Positions 1 to 9,199 of a stretch of DNA of 64,000 bases are shown piece after piece; the first letter of the stretch is position 1, and the number at the start of each line of letters is the position of its first letter. Source of the stretch: Holophagae bacterium (GTDB taxonomy: Bacteria; Acidobacteriota; Holophagae; Acanthopleuribacterales; Acanthopleuribacteraceae); the NCBI GenBank assembly GCA_030429565.1, contig JAUIFE010000019.1, forward strand, positions 93,952 through 157,951. Direction: 5' to 3'. A program made the translations under genes and the position numbers. The notes beneath the pieces were generated by a model. That model worked only from the letters and a program-made list of their open reading frames with translations, searched no databases and had not been told where the DNA came from.

Positions 1-312
1 ATCTTCGGCGCCGAGCTACACCGCGAGGCCTTGAGCCGCCTGCTCGACTTCACCGCCGGTATTTTCTACATTGGTTTTCAAATTGCAGCGCCCATGTTCC
101 TGGTCATGTTCACTATCGATTTCTCGTTGGGCATGATTAGTAAAACCGTACCCCAACTGCAAGTCCTGGTCGTCGGCTTCCCCTTAAAAATTTCAATTGG
201 TTTATTGGCGGTTGCTCTCGTGTTGCGACCCACTTTCGAGTTTTTCATGGAACTGCTCGGCAGTTACCGCGAAACCCTGCTTTGGCTCATCAAATACTAT
301 GGTGCGGGTTAA
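1..312 (+). CDS. fliR: Flagellar export apparatus protein FliR, C-terminal part
   Basis: The reading frame is open from the first base of the window, so the gene starts upstream; 103 residues are visible. FliR is an integral membrane component of the flagellar type III export gate, together with FliP, FliQ, FlhA and FlhB. The visible part has two hydrophobic stretches (about residues 14-45 and 55-80) and ends in a short polar tail, as expected for the FliR C-terminus. Identification rests mainly on position, directly upstream of flhB with 12 bases between them, plus the membrane pattern. Confidence 0.85.
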   Translation: MFGAELHREALSRLLDFTAGIFYIGFQIAAPMFLVMFTIDFSLGMISKTVPQLQVLVVGFPLKISIGLLAVALVLRPTFEFFMELLGSYRETLLWLIKYYGAG

Positions 313-324
313 GGGGGGTGGCGC

Positions 325-1395
325 GTGTCAGCGGCGGACGAGGGAAGAACCGAAAAAGGTTCGCAGAAGAAACGACAGAAACAACGCGAAGAGGGCAATG
401 TTCTCAAGTCGCAGGAAGTCAACACGGCGGTTCAATATTTAGCCGGCTTAGTCGCTTTGTCGTTTTTTGGCGGCGGTTTGGGGGTCGACATGGGTGAGCT
501 GATGGCCTATGTGCTGACCGTGGCGCCCTTCAGCAATGTTGAGGGTGAAATCACCAACATCAGTTGGTTCTATTCCGCCGAGTTCGTCATTATGCTGGTT
601 CCGTTTTTCTCCGTGCTGATGATTGCGGCACTAGCCAGTAACATCAGCCAAGTCGGGTTCATGTTTTCGTTGACACCGCTCAAACCTAAGTTGACCAAAC
701 TCAATGCGTTCGCCAACCTTAAACGCATTATGTTTAGTACCAACAGCATTATGGAGCTGGCCAAATCCGTCGCCAAAATCGGCGTGCTCGGCTTTTTGAT
801 GTACAACGCCGCCGTACCCCATCTCAGCGATTATTTGGGCATGCTACAACTGACGCCGATGATGGTGGTTCACCGTGTTTGGGATGTGGCTTATTCCATT
901 TGGATCATGATCATTATGTTTATGGTGATCATTGCCGTCGCCGACTACGCCTACCAGTGGTACAAGTTTGAGGACAACCTCAAAATGTCCAAGTTCGACG
1001 TGAAGGACGAGCAAAAACAAGCGATGGGCGACATGCAGGCCAAAGCCAAAATGCGCCAACTCGGCGTCCAACGTTTGATGAACATCATGGCCGAAAACGC
1101 GACCAAGGCCGATGTCGTGATCACCAACCCGACCCACTTCGCGGTAGCCCTCGCTTATGAACAAGGCGCCATGGGCGCGCCCAAGGTTGTCGCTAAAGGT
1201 GTCGATCACGTTGCGCTACGCATTCGCAAACGCGCGCGCAGCAAAAACATTCCCATTATTGAGAACCGCGCCCTGGCGCGCGGTCTTTACTATGCGGTGG
1301 AAGTCGGCCAAGAGATTCCCGACGCCTTTTTCCGCCCCGTCGCCGAGATTTTGGCCTTTGTCTACAAATTGGGTCGTAGGCAGGCGAGCGCATGA
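325..1395 (+). CDS. flhB: Flagellar export switch protein FlhB
   Basis: This 356-residue inner-membrane protein is the substrate-specificity switch of the flagellar type III secretion gate. The N-terminus is short and basic and ends in the FlhB signature EEGNVLKSQEV (residues 22-32). Four membrane segments follow, then the cytoplasmic domain. The autocleavage motif NPTH is at residues 268-271 (codons from 1126), inside VVITNPTHFAVAL. The start is GTG at 325. The 3' end overlaps flhA by 4 bases (ATGA), indicating translational coupling. Length is normal for the family. Confidence 0.97.
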   Translation: MSAADEGRTEKGSQKKRQKQREEGNVLKSQEVNTAVQYLAGLVALSFFGGGLGVDMGELMAYVLTVAPFSNVEGEITNISWFYSAEFVIMLVPFFSVLMIAALASNISQVGFMFSLTPLKPKLTKLNAFANLKRIMFSTNSIMELAKSVAKIGVLGFLMYNAAVPHLSDYLGMLQLTPMMVVHRVWDVAYSIWIMIIMFMVIIAVADYAYQWYKFEDNLKMSKFDVKDEQKQAMGDMQAKAKMRQLGVQRLMNIMAENATKADVVITNPTHFAVALAYEQGAMGAPKVVAKGVDHVALRIRKRARSKNIPIIENRALARGLYYAVEVGQEIPDAFFRPVAEILAFVYKLGRRQASA

Positions 1396-3518
1396 AGGAA
1401 AAATTTGGCGAATTGGCCAAACGGCTTTCGCCGCACCAGCACTTAATTACCCCGGTTCTGATCATGATCATGCTCGTCATGTTCATGATCCCCGTTCCCA
1501 CGATCATTCTCGACATTATGATCGCCGCCAACTTCACCATTGGTTTGGTGATTTTGGTGACCGTGATGTACATGCCGCGGCCCACCGCCTTTTCCGTTTT
1601 CCCTTCGATTCTTTTGATTACCACCCTGTTTCGCCTCAGTTTAAACGTGGCTTCGACGCGCGTGATTTTGCTGCACGGCCACGAGGGGCAGGGCGCCGCT
1701 GGGACCGTCATCCAGGCCTTTGGTCAATTTGTTGTCGGCGGTGAGTACTTAATTGGTGTTTTGATTTTCGCCGTGTTGATCACCATCCAAATGATGGTCA
1801 TTAACACCGGTTCGTCGCGGATCGCCGAGGTGACCGCGCGTTTCACCCTGGACGCGATGCCGGGTAAACAAATGTCGATCGACGCCGATCTCAACTCCGG
1901 CATTATTTCCGAAGCGGAGGCCCGCGACAAACGGAAGTTGTTGCAAGAAGAAGCCGATTTCTACGGGTCGATGGACGGGGCGATTAAGTTCGTTGCCAAA
2001 GACGCTATGGCCGGTTTGATCATTACCGCCATTAACATCGTCGGCGGTCTGACCTTCGGGGTGGTACGCCACGAGATGACGGTTGGCGAGGCGGCCACCA
2101 CCTTTACGATTTTAACCATCGGCGACGGCTTGGTCAGTGCCTTGCCGTCGTTGTTCATTTCGATTGCCGCCGGCCTGTTGACAACGCGCTCGACCGCCAA
2201 AAAAACGCTGGGTGAAGATGTGCTCGATCAGGTCTTCTACGATAAAAAGCCGCTGGCATTTGTCGGGATCTCGCTGTTCCTGTTCGGGATGGTGCCAGGG
2301 CTGCCGACCCTTGCTTTTTGGTCGCTGAGCACCGCTATTTTGGGTTTTGCTTATTACAAGCACATCGCGCCGGAAGGCGATGCGGTCCCAGCGGCCTTGG
2401 GTCCGGGGGCGCCGCCGCCTGGCGAGAAAAAGCCGGAAGCGGTGGCGGGGAAAGCAGGGGCACCGGCATTGCCACAACCGGAACCTGTTGAAAAACTGTT
2501 AAAAGTGGATATGATGGGTTTAGAAGTTGGCTATGGACTTATTTCCTTGGTAGATACGAAAAGGGGCGGTAACATTCTGGAGCGAATTAAGTCAATTCGC
2601 CGTCAGTTAGCCCTTGAGTTGGGCGTTGTTGTGCCTCCGATTCGTATTCGTGACAACCTGCAACTACGCCCCAACCAATATTCGGTATTGGTGAAAGGCG
2701 TATCCGTTGCAACAGGAGAGTTAATGCTGAACCACCTGCTGGCCATGAATCCGGGGACGGCGACCGCGGAGATTGACGGCGTGCTGACGCGCGAGCCGGC
2801 CTTTGGTTTGGATGCCTACTGGATTCGCGAGGAGCTGAAGGACGAAGCGCAAAATGTCGGCTACACCGTCGTCGATTTGCAAACGGTGGTCACGACGCAC
2901 CTGAGCGAGATCATAAAACGCCACGCGCCCGAGTTGTTGGGACGCCAAGAAACGCAGGCATTGCTGGACAATCTCGCCGATACCTACCCCAAGATTGTCG
3001 AAGATTTGGTGCCGCAGATTTTGCCCCTGGGCACGGTCCAGCGCGTGTTGCAAAACCTGTTGGCGGAACGGGTGTCCGTGCGTGATTTGCTGAGTGTTTT
3101 GGAAGCGCTCGCCGACGGCGGCATGATGACCAAGGATCCCTACGCACTCACTGAGTTGGTGCGCCAGGCGATCAGTCGCGGCATTGTCGCGCCCTACCTC
3201 AATGATCGCGGCGAGATTGCCGTGATTGTCATGAACCCCGAGTTAGAGCGCAAGCTGACGGAAGCGATCCAGCAAACCGATTCGGGCAATTTTGTCGTGA
3301 TCGCGCCCGAGAAAGCGCAGCAATTTGTCGATAACCTGCAGCAATCGATTCAAAACTCGGCTTTCGCAATCCAACCGATTTTGCTGGTGAATCCGGGGCT
3401 GCGCATGCCGTTGCGGCGTCTGCTTGAACGCGTGCTACCGAACCTTTTGATCTTCAGTCAAAGTGAGGTCCCTGCGCATGTCAATATCATTACGATTGGT
3501 GTGGTGGGTGACATATGA
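1392..3518 (+). CDS. flhA: Flagellar export gate protein FlhA
   Basis: At 708 residues this is a full-length FlhA, the export gate subunit that uses the proton motive force and docks substrate-chaperone complexes. About eight membrane segments fill residues 20-325. The FHIPEP-family signature FRLSLNVASTR is near residue 80. An Ala/Pro-rich linker (about 335-365) leads to the cytoplasmic domain. It overlaps flhB by 4 bases upstream and flhF by 4 bases downstream, so it lies in one transcription unit with them. Confidence 0.98.
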   Translation: MKEKFGELAKRLSPHQHLITPVLIMIMLVMFMIPVPTIILDIMIAANFTIGLVILVTVMYMPRPTAFSVFPSILLITTLFRLSLNVASTRVILLHGHEGQGAAGTVIQAFGQFVVGGEYLIGVLIFAVLITIQMMVINTGSSRIAEVTARFTLDAMPGKQMSIDADLNSGIISEAEARDKRKLLQEEADFYGSMDGAIKFVAKDAMAGLIITAINIVGGLTFGVVRHEMTVGEAATTFTILTIGDGLVSALPSLFISIAAGLLTTRSTAKKTLGEDVLDQVFYDKKPLAFVGISLFLFGMVPGLPTLAFWSLSTAILGFAYYKHIAPEGDAVPAALGPGAPPPGEKKPEAVAGKAGAPALPQPEPVEKLLKVDMMGLEVGYGLISLVDTKRGGNILERIKSIRRQLALELGVVVPPIRIRDNLQLRPNQYSVLVKGVSVATGELMLNHLLAMNPGTATAEIDGVLTREPAFGLDAYWIREELKDEAQNVGYTVVDLQTVVTTHLSEIIKRHAPELLGRQETQALLDNLADTYPKIVEDLVPQILPLGTVQRVLQNLLAERVSVRDLLSVLEALADGGMMTKDPYALTELVRQAISRGIVAPYLNDRGEIAVIVMNPELERKLTEAIQQTDSGNFVVIAPEKAQQFVDNLQQSIQNSAFAIQPILLVNPGLRMPLRRLLERVLPNLLIFSQSEVPAHVNIITIGVVGDI

Positions 3519-4954
3519 AAATAAAGAAATTTGAAGCGCCCAGCATGAAAGAGGCGCTGGAAAAAATTAAAGAAGAAATGGGGCCGGACGCCTTTATTTT
3601 GGGCACCAAAAGCATTAAGAAAAAAGGTCCGCTGGGTTTTGGCGACCGCAACTTTCTGCAGGTGACCGCCGCGGTTGAGGAAACCGCGTTGCCGTCGGAG
3701 GAGGGTGGGAGCAGCCCGCGTATTGATATTCGCCAAGACTCCGAGTCGGCGTTTGGCAAGTCCGCCGAAGTACCCAAGAGCGAGCCGAGCCGTTCCGAAC
3801 CGATTTTTCCCAAAATTCCCACCTACACCGCCGGCGGGACCACTATTCTGCCCGAGGACGACCTGCTCGACGGGCGTAAACCGGGCGGCGCGTCGTTTAA
3901 CCAAGGCTTTGAAGCGATCTACGGCGATGCCCTGCGCAAGGCCAAAGTGCCCGAGCCCAAAGCACGTGAGTCCAAGGACGGCCGTTCGTTGCGTGAGGAG
4001 CTGGCCGAAGTGCGCGAGATGGTTGCCGGTTTGAGCGGCAAGGAAACTGATTTAGCACCGCTGCAACGCGAGATTCAGGATCTCAAAGGCCTGTTGTATT
4101 CGGTGATTCGCAACCAATCGCCGATTGCGGGTCTCAAGCTGTCGCCCGCCATGATTGGCCAGTACCAGCGCATGAAGGACAGCGGCGTTGAAGACAACAT
4201 CGCCGCCAAGCTGATCAAAATGGCGCACGACAAAATGAAACCCGAGTACCACGATCAAGGCAAACGCATTCAGGCCTTTTTGCGCACCCTGTTCGCGGGA
4301 TTGGTCGACGTCGCCGACCCCAAGCTGGTGGATCCGGGTCGCCCGCGCGTGATGGCCTTGGTGGGACCGACGGGGGTCGGCAAAACCACGACCCTGGCCA
4401 AGCTGGCGGCATACGCCCATTTACAAGCGGGCTCCGAGGTGGTGCTGATTACGCTCGATACCTACCGCATCGCCGCCGTCGAGCAATTGAAAACCTACGC
4501 TAAAATTATGGAAATCCCGGTTCAGGTGGCGCTCAACAGCAGCGAATTACGGCAAGCCGTTCAGTTCCACCAGGACAAAGCGTTAATTTTGATCGATACC
4601 GCCGGCCACTCGCAACGCGATGAAATCGGCATGGACAACCTGATGCAGTTTTTCGGCAATCAGGAAGATATCGAGGTTCATTTGGTGCTGAGCGCGACCA
4701 CCAAGGGTTCCGACCTCAACGATATCGTGACCCGCTTCGCCCCGCTCCAACCCGACTACTTGCTGTTCACCAAGCTGGATGAAACCTCACAATACGGATC
4801 GCTGTTTACGCAGATGATTAAAGCCGGCAAGCCGGTGAGTTTTGTGACAACCGGCCAAAACGTGCCTGAAGATTTCGAGTTTGCCGGCAAAGAACTGTTG
4901 GCCGCCTTGTTTTCCGGTTACACGCTCACGCAAGCGAAAGGGAGCTCTAACTGA
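3515..4954 (+). CDS. flhF: Flagellar SRP-type GTPase FlhF
   Basis: This 479-residue protein belongs to the SRP54/FtsY GTPase family and governs the placement and number of polar flagella. The FlhF-type N-terminus is MKIKKFEAPSMKEALEKIKE. A variable basic and acidic linker follows to about residue 150. The NG GTPase domain carries the P-loop GPTGVGKT at 284-291 and the G3 motif DTAGHSQRD at about 364-372. It begins at an ATGA overlap with flhA and its stop overlaps the flhG start (TGATG). FlhF with FlhG usually implies a polar or otherwise patterned flagellum. Confidence 0.96.
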   Translation: MKIKKFEAPSMKEALEKIKEEMGPDAFILGTKSIKKKGPLGFGDRNFLQVTAAVEETALPSEEGGSSPRIDIRQDSESAFGKSAEVPKSEPSRSEPIFPKIPTYTAGGTTILPEDDLLDGRKPGGASFNQGFEAIYGDALRKAKVPEPKARESKDGRSLREELAEVREMVAGLSGKETDLAPLQREIQDLKGLLYSVIRNQSPIAGLKLSPAMIGQYQRMKDSGVEDNIAAKLIKMAHDKMKPEYHDQGKRIQAFLRTLFAGLVDVADPKLVDPGRPRVMALVGPTGVGKTTTLAKLAAYAHLQAGSEVVLITLDTYRIAAVEQLKTYAKIMEIPVQVALNSSELRQAVQFHQDKALILIDTAGHSQRDEIGMDNLMQFFGNQEDIEVHLVLSATTKGSDLNDIVTRFAPLQPDYLLFTKLDETSQYGSLFTQMIKAGKPVSFVTTGQNVPEDFEFAGKELLAALFSGYTLTQAKGSSN

Positions 4955-5820
4955 TGGATCAAGCAGAAACCTTACGGCGCCTCGCCGCGCGCAAGCAGAA
5001 ACAGCCGAATGCGGAAGAAGGCCACGACATTCACATCATGGCGGTCACGAGTGGTAAAGGTGGTGTGGGCAAAAGCAACGTCACGCTCAACACGGCGGTG
5101 GCCCTGGCCAAACGCGGCCACAATACGCTGATCCTCGACGCCGATATGGGCACCGCCAACATCGATATTCTGCTGGGGATCGATCCCCGTCTCAACTTGG
5201 GCCATGTCATCGAAGGCAAGGCCGGTTTGTTCGAAATTCTGACGAAGGTGACCGACAATCTGTATTTGGTGCCAGGTGCGTCCGGCATCATGGATCCCGG
5301 TTATATGGGCATCCACAATCTTGAACAACTGCGCAAGGACATTGAGCAGTTGGAATCCATGTTCCAGTATGTGTTTATTGACACCGCCGCCGGTGTGAAT
5401 CAAATGGTCATCCAGGCCCTCAAAGGCTCGGACCGGGTGCTGCTCATTTGCAACGACGAACCCACCTCAATCGTCGATGCCTACGCCCTGGTTAAGGTGC
5501 TTTACAAACAAGATCCGGAAGCTGTTATCCAACTCGTGGTGAATGACGTCGCGGGAGAGGAGGAAGCGGAGGATGTTTATGGTAAGCTAAGAGCTGCAAT
5601 CCAACATTTCTTAAAACGAGACCTGGAATACCTGAATCACATCGCCCATGACGAGGTGATTGCGCGCGGCGTGATTCTCCAGAAACCTTTTATGTTCACA
5701 GCCGCCGATTCGCCGGCACGCGGCCACGTGGAAACGTTGGCCGAGAAACTCGAATCCAAGTTGAAACCGTCGCATGGCAAGGGATTGTTGCAACTGTTTC
5801 AACGGCTTATTCAACCATAG
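4954..5820 (+). CDS. flhG: MinD-like ATPase FlhG (FleN/YlxH)
   Basis: This 288-residue deviant-Walker ATPase of the ParA/MinD family acts with FlhF to count flagella. The N-terminus has a short Gln/Arg-rich tail (MDQAETLRRLAARKQ), resembling the FlhG motif that stimulates FlhF. The deviant Walker A SGKGGVGK is at residues 33-40, and the Walker B region includes FIDTAAGV. The start codon overlaps the flhF stop by one base. The gene ends 14 bases before the ATG chosen for fliA. Confidence 0.95.
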   Translation: MDQAETLRRLAARKQKQPNAEEGHDIHIMAVTSGKGGVGKSNVTLNTAVALAKRGHNTLILDADMGTANIDILLGIDPRLNLGHVIEGKAGLFEILTKVTDNLYLVPGASGIMDPGYMGIHNLEQLRKDIEQLESMFQYVFIDTAAGVNQMVIQALKGSDRVLLICNDEPTSIVDAYALVKVLYKQDPEAVIQLVVNDVAGEEEAEDVYGKLRAAIQHFLKRDLEYLNHIAHDEVIARGVILQKPFMFTAADSPARGHVETLAEKLESKLKPSHGKGLLQLFQRLIQP

Positions 5821-5834
5821 GAGGGGGATTGATC

Positions 5835-6599
5835 ATGCCACAGGTGCGGATGGAAGAAAAAACCATGGATTATGAAGCACGACAACACCAAATTGAAGAC
5901 TACATTCCTTTAGTCAAATACTTGGCGCATCGCATTTCGATGAAGCTGCCCAACCATGTCGAAATAGACGACTTGGTGAACTCCGGCATTATCGGCTTGA
6001 TTGACGCCATTGAAAAATTTGATCCCAGTCGCGGGATTAAGTTCAAAACCTACGCCGAGTTCCGCATTCGCGGTGCGATCTTCGACGGCTTGCGGAGTTT
6101 GGACTGGGTGCCGCGATCGGTGCGCAAACAAAAGAAACTGGTCGAACAGTCCTACGCCCAACTGGAACAACAGCTCGGTCGTCATGCCACCGACGAAGAG
6201 TTGTCGAAAGAATTGGGTGTCGGCCTGGACGAGTTCTACAAAATCCTCGACAACCTGAAAGGGGTATCGCTGGGTAAGTTCGTGGAACTCAACAACAACG
6301 ACAGCCAATCCAACGGTGAAGGTGACTCCGTAATTGCCTTTATCCCCGATCGTTCGACCGACGATCCGTACCACAAGTTTCAGAAGCACGAACTCACCGA
6401 AATCCTGTCGGAGGCGATTCGCAAGTTGCCCGACAAGGAGCGTTACGTCGTGTCGCTGTACTATTTCGACGAGCTGACCATGAAGGAAATCGGCACCGTT
6501 CTGAACATTACTGAATCGCGCGTGTCGCAGTTGCACACCAAGTCAATGATTCGGTTGCGCGACGCCCTCAAAAGTTACGTTGAAAACAAAGGTCGTTAA
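5835..6599 (+). CDS. fliA: RNA polymerase sigma-28 factor FliA
   Basis: This 254-residue FliA/WhiG-type sigma factor transcribes late flagellar genes. Sigma region 2 contains YIPLVKYLAHRI, DLVNSGIIGLIDAIEKFDPS and TYAEFRIRGAIFDGLRSLDW; region 4 ends in a helix-turn-helix (MKEIGTVLNITESRVSQLH). I chose ATG 5835 because GAGGGGG at 5821-5827 sits 7 bases before it; a TTG lies two codons upstream. No FlgM gene is in the window. It continues the flh operon. Confidence 0.96.
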   Translation: MPQVRMEEKTMDYEARQHQIEDYIPLVKYLAHRISMKLPNHVEIDDLVNSGIIGLIDAIEKFDPSRGIKFKTYAEFRIRGAIFDGLRSLDWVPRSVRKQKKLVEQSYAQLEQQLGRHATDEELSKELGVGLDEFYKILDNLKGVSLGKFVELNNNDSQSNGEGDSVIAFIPDRSTDDPYHKFQKHELTEILSEAIRKLPDKERYVVSLYYFDELTMKEIGTVLNITESRVSQLHTKSMIRLRDALKSYVENKGR

Positions 6600-6630
6600 A
6601 CGCTAACCCCCTGTTTTCGGAGCCCGCCCT

Positions 6631-7668
6631 ATGGCCAAAATTCTCACTCAGGAAGAAGTTGACGCACTGCTTAACTCGGTTCAGTCCGGTGGCGACGCCG
6701 CGATTGAAGACGAGCCCGGGGACGCGCCCGGGGCGAGTATGTCGTCGACCGGCACCATTGAACGCGAGAAACCCAAACAGAAACAATACAAAAAGGTCAT
6801 GGTCTACAACTTCAAAAGACCCGACCGTGTTTCCAAAGAGCAAATGCGTTCGTTGCACTTCTTGCACGACCGTTTTGCGCGTAACTTCTCGTCATCGCTG
6901 AGTGCCTACCTGCGGACGATTTCCGAAATCAACCTCGTTAGTGTTGAACAGCTCACGTACTCTGAATTTTTGCTGTCGTTGCCCGATCCCACCTGTTTCT
7001 CTTCCATTGCGATGAAGCCGCTGGAAGGGAACGCCGCGTTGGAGATCAACCCCTCGCTTGTTTTTCCCATTATCGACAAAATGTTGGGCGGTCCCGGCGA
7101 ACCCCTCACGGAAATTCGCGCCATGACCGCCATTGAACAAAACATATTTGAAGCCATCATTCGCTTGATTCTCGAAGACCTCAAAGAGGTGTGGAAGCAA
7201 ATTGTCAATCTCGACATGCGCATCCACGCCCAGGAAACGTCGCCACAGTTGGTGCAAGTTGTTGCCCCGAACGAGGTTGTCGTTCTGATCGTGTTCGAGG
7301 TCAAGTTCCAAGAAGTGGTTGGCATGATGAACTTTTGTATTCCATCAATCATCCTTGAACCGATTGCCAAAGAGTTCGACCAAGAGTGGTACACCGGTTA
7401 CAAGAAAAGTGAGACCTTCGAAGAAGCCAAAATGTTGTCTGAGCTGATGAAACGCGTGTACTTCGATGTCGGCGCCGAGATTCGTGGTTCGACGATCACG
7501 GTGCAGGACTTCCTCAACCTTGAGCGCGGCGACATCATTGAGCTGACAACGCGGCCGGAAGACCCGCTCATGTTGAGTGTGAACCACGTGCCCAAGTACC
7601 AGGGTCAGGTTCTGATTAACGACGAGATTCGAGCGTTTCAGATCCACGAGAAGATCGAACCCCTGTGA
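6631..7668 (+). CDS. fliM: Flagellar motor switch protein FliM
   Basis: FliM (345 residues) forms the middle of the C-ring and binds CheY-P. The N-terminal CheY-binding peptide is present (LTQEEVDALLNSV, residues 5-17). A CheC-like middle domain follows (about 50-240), with the conserved GGPG turn in MLGGPGEPLTEI. The C-terminal SpoA domain runs to the end. A CGGAG Shine-Dalgarno precedes ATG 6631, 31 bases after fliA. The next flagellar gene is 514 bases away, an unusual gap inside this block. Confidence 0.97.
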   Translation: MAKILTQEEVDALLNSVQSGGDAAIEDEPGDAPGASMSSTGTIEREKPKQKQYKKVMVYNFKRPDRVSKEQMRSLHFLHDRFARNFSSSLSAYLRTISEINLVSVEQLTYSEFLLSLPDPTCFSSIAMKPLEGNAALEINPSLVFPIIDKMLGGPGEPLTEIRAMTAIEQNIFEAIIRLILEDLKEVWKQIVNLDMRIHAQETSPQLVQVVAPNEVVVLIVFEVKFQEVVGMMNFCIPSIILEPIAKEFDQEWYTGYKKSETFEEAKMLSELMKRVYFDVGAEIRGSTITVQDFLNLERGDIIELTTRPEDPLMLSVNHVPKYQGQVLINDEIRAFQIHEKIEPL

Positions 7669-7835
7669 GTTGAGGAAGGCCACGCCCTTTGTCCCATTGT
7701 GGCTGGTATCGCCTTGGATGATGAGGCGCGTGCCCGCCGCCGTCTTTTACCAGACCGGGTAGCGCGCTTCGTCTGGTCCGGTTCCGCGTTGACGGATTCG
7801 TGGCCCAAGCTCTGCCGTGCGAATCGGCCGTCCGT

Positions 7836-7894
7836 GCCAAACCCTCCGAGGCGGTAGCGGCAAAAAAGGAGGGTGAAAGCCGGGTCGCCCTTCC
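7836..7894 (+). repeat. Dispersed 59-bp intergenic repeat, copy A
   Basis: This unit begins GCCAAACCCTCCGAGGCGG and ends CGCCCTTCC, with a variable middle. Copies B (7940-7998) and C (14657-14715) have the same length and the same conserved ends. In copy A the arms ACCCTCC (7841-7847) and GGAGGGT (7868-7874) could pair as a stem-loop. Confidence 0.7.
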
Positions 7895-7939
7895 AAACAA
7901 CGCGCAACCAAGCTAGGTCGTGAACTCCGGCGGCGACGC

Positions 7940-7998
7940 GCCAACCCTTCCGAGGCGGAAAGCGAAACGAGGGGGGACGCTAACAAAAGCGCCCTTCC
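7940..7998 (+). repeat. Dispersed 59-bp intergenic repeat, copy B
   Basis: This unit begins GCCAACCCTTCCGAGGCGG and ends CGCCCTTCC, and is exactly as long as copies A and C. Only the outer blocks (about 24 bases left and 9 right) are well conserved. It lies 45 bases after copy A, same orientation, upstream of fliY. Confidence 0.7.
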
Positions 7999-8182
7999 CA
8001 CTTGTGTTTGGGGAACCTTTCGCCTAAGCTGATTTTGTGACTTCCAGTCCTCAGCAAACACCTTGGCGTCAAACCACTTTTTCCGGTTTGGCGAACTTGA
8101 TCATCGGCGTTTTGTGCCGATGGGGTAGGTAGGGACCGGCGTTGTGACGCGCGTGTCGCGGGACGAAGTAGGGAAGGGGCCG

Positions 8183-9199
8183 ATGACCGACTTAAATACC
8201 AACCAGGTGGAAACGCTAGGCATTGTCAGTGAAGTGATTGCCGATGCCGCCTTTACCGTGTTGAGCATGTTGCTGGGGCGCGAGATCGATTTGATCCCGT
8301 TGCGCTCGGCCTTTGTCGGCATGGGTGAAATTCAAGACCACAATTGGGATACGATCATTGTCGCCAAAGCCAGCTTTACCAAAGGCTTGGAAGGCACCAT
8401 TTACTTTGTCGTCAACATCGAGGACGCCACCCGCATTATCGATTTGATGCTTGGTGGTGAAGGTGAAAACGCCGCCGAGCTCGACGAGGACAGCTCCGAC
8501 GCCTTAAGTGAAACCATCAACCAGATCATGGGCGCCAGTTGTCAAACATTGACTGAAAAAACCGGCGACAGTATTTCGATTGGCCAGGTAGAGATTGTGA
8601 CCGGCTCCGATACCAGCGTGGTCAGTGAGCAGGTTGAGGCCGACGAGTTTCCCGGCATTGAGTTCGATATTGAACTCGAAGGGCTGATTAACTCAAAAAT
8701 GTACGTGGCGTTGAACAAAACCCTGCTCGATTCGATTGACGCCGGGCTCCATAAAAAACCCGAGGAACCGGCGCCGCCACCACCGCAAGCGGCACCCCCG
8801 CCCGCCGCCGCCGCGCCGCCGCCAGGTGCTGCGCCGCCTCCCGCCGCCGCGCCGCCGCCCGGCGTTGCGCCCGCCGCCGCTGCGCCACAGGCCGCGTACC
8901 ATTACCAGCCGCCGGCTGCGCCACCGCCACCCGATATCGGCGGCAATATCGATCTGCTCATGGATATCGAGTTGCCGGTCATTATTCGCATCGGTCGCAC
9001 CGAACTCCTGTTGCAGGACATTTTGAAGCTCACGCCGGGTTCAATCATTGAGCTCAACAAAGCGATGGACGATCCAATCGACATGTTGGTGAACAACAAG
9101 CTGGTCGCGCGCGGTGAGGTCGTGGTGGTCGACGGCAACTTTGCCTTTCGAATTACCGAGATCGTGTCGCCGCAGGCGCGCATTCGCAGCTTGGGTTAG
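8183..9199 (+). CDS. fliY: FliY-like switch protein: CheC-type domain plus FliN/SpoA domain
   Basis: This 338-residue protein combines an N-terminal CheC/CheX-like phosphatase domain (about 10-190), a Pro/Ala-rich linker (about 195-250) and a C-terminal SpoA/FliN domain (about 255-338). The CheC active-site pattern [DS]-x3-E-x2-N is intact as DALSETIN at D106, E110 and N113, so it may dephosphorylate CheY-P as well as build the C-ring. ATG 8183 follows GGGAAGGGG; a GTG at 8144 is in frame but has weaker support. The stop overlaps the stop of the convergent gene by 3 bases. Confidence 0.88.
   Translation: MTDLNTNQVETLGIVSEVIADAAFTVLSMLLGREIDLIPLRSAFVGMGEIQDHNWDTIIVAKASFTKGLEGTIYFVVNIEDATRIIDLMLGGEGENAAELDEDSSDALSETINQIMGASCQTLTEKTGDSISIGQVEIVTGSDTSVVSEQVEADEFPGIEFDIELEGLINSKMYVALNKTLLDSIDAGLHKKPEEPAPPPPQAAPPPAAAAPPPGAAPPPAAAPPPGVAPAAAAPQAAYHYQPPAAPPPPDIGGNIDLLMDIELPVIIRIGRTELLLQDILKLTPGSIIELNKAMDDPIDMLVNNKLVARGEVVVVDGNFAFRITEIVSPQARIRSLG

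Larger units (their letters stand above)
7669..8182 (+). other. Intergenic gap with repeats between fliM and fliY
   Basis: No credible gene is seen in these 514 bases. Minus-strand frames here are long but come from repeat sequence and look compositionally biased, giving peptides such as SEGLARR. Two copies of a 59-bp repeat (7836-7894 and 7940-7998) lie here in the same orientation, 45 bases apart. No T-tract terminator was found. Confidence 0.6.

Noticed and set aside
7747..8061. Minus-strand open frames between fliM and fliY
   Set aside because: They translate the 59-bp repeats (SEGLARR-type peptides), as do frames near 14551-14826, and lack ribosome-binding sites.
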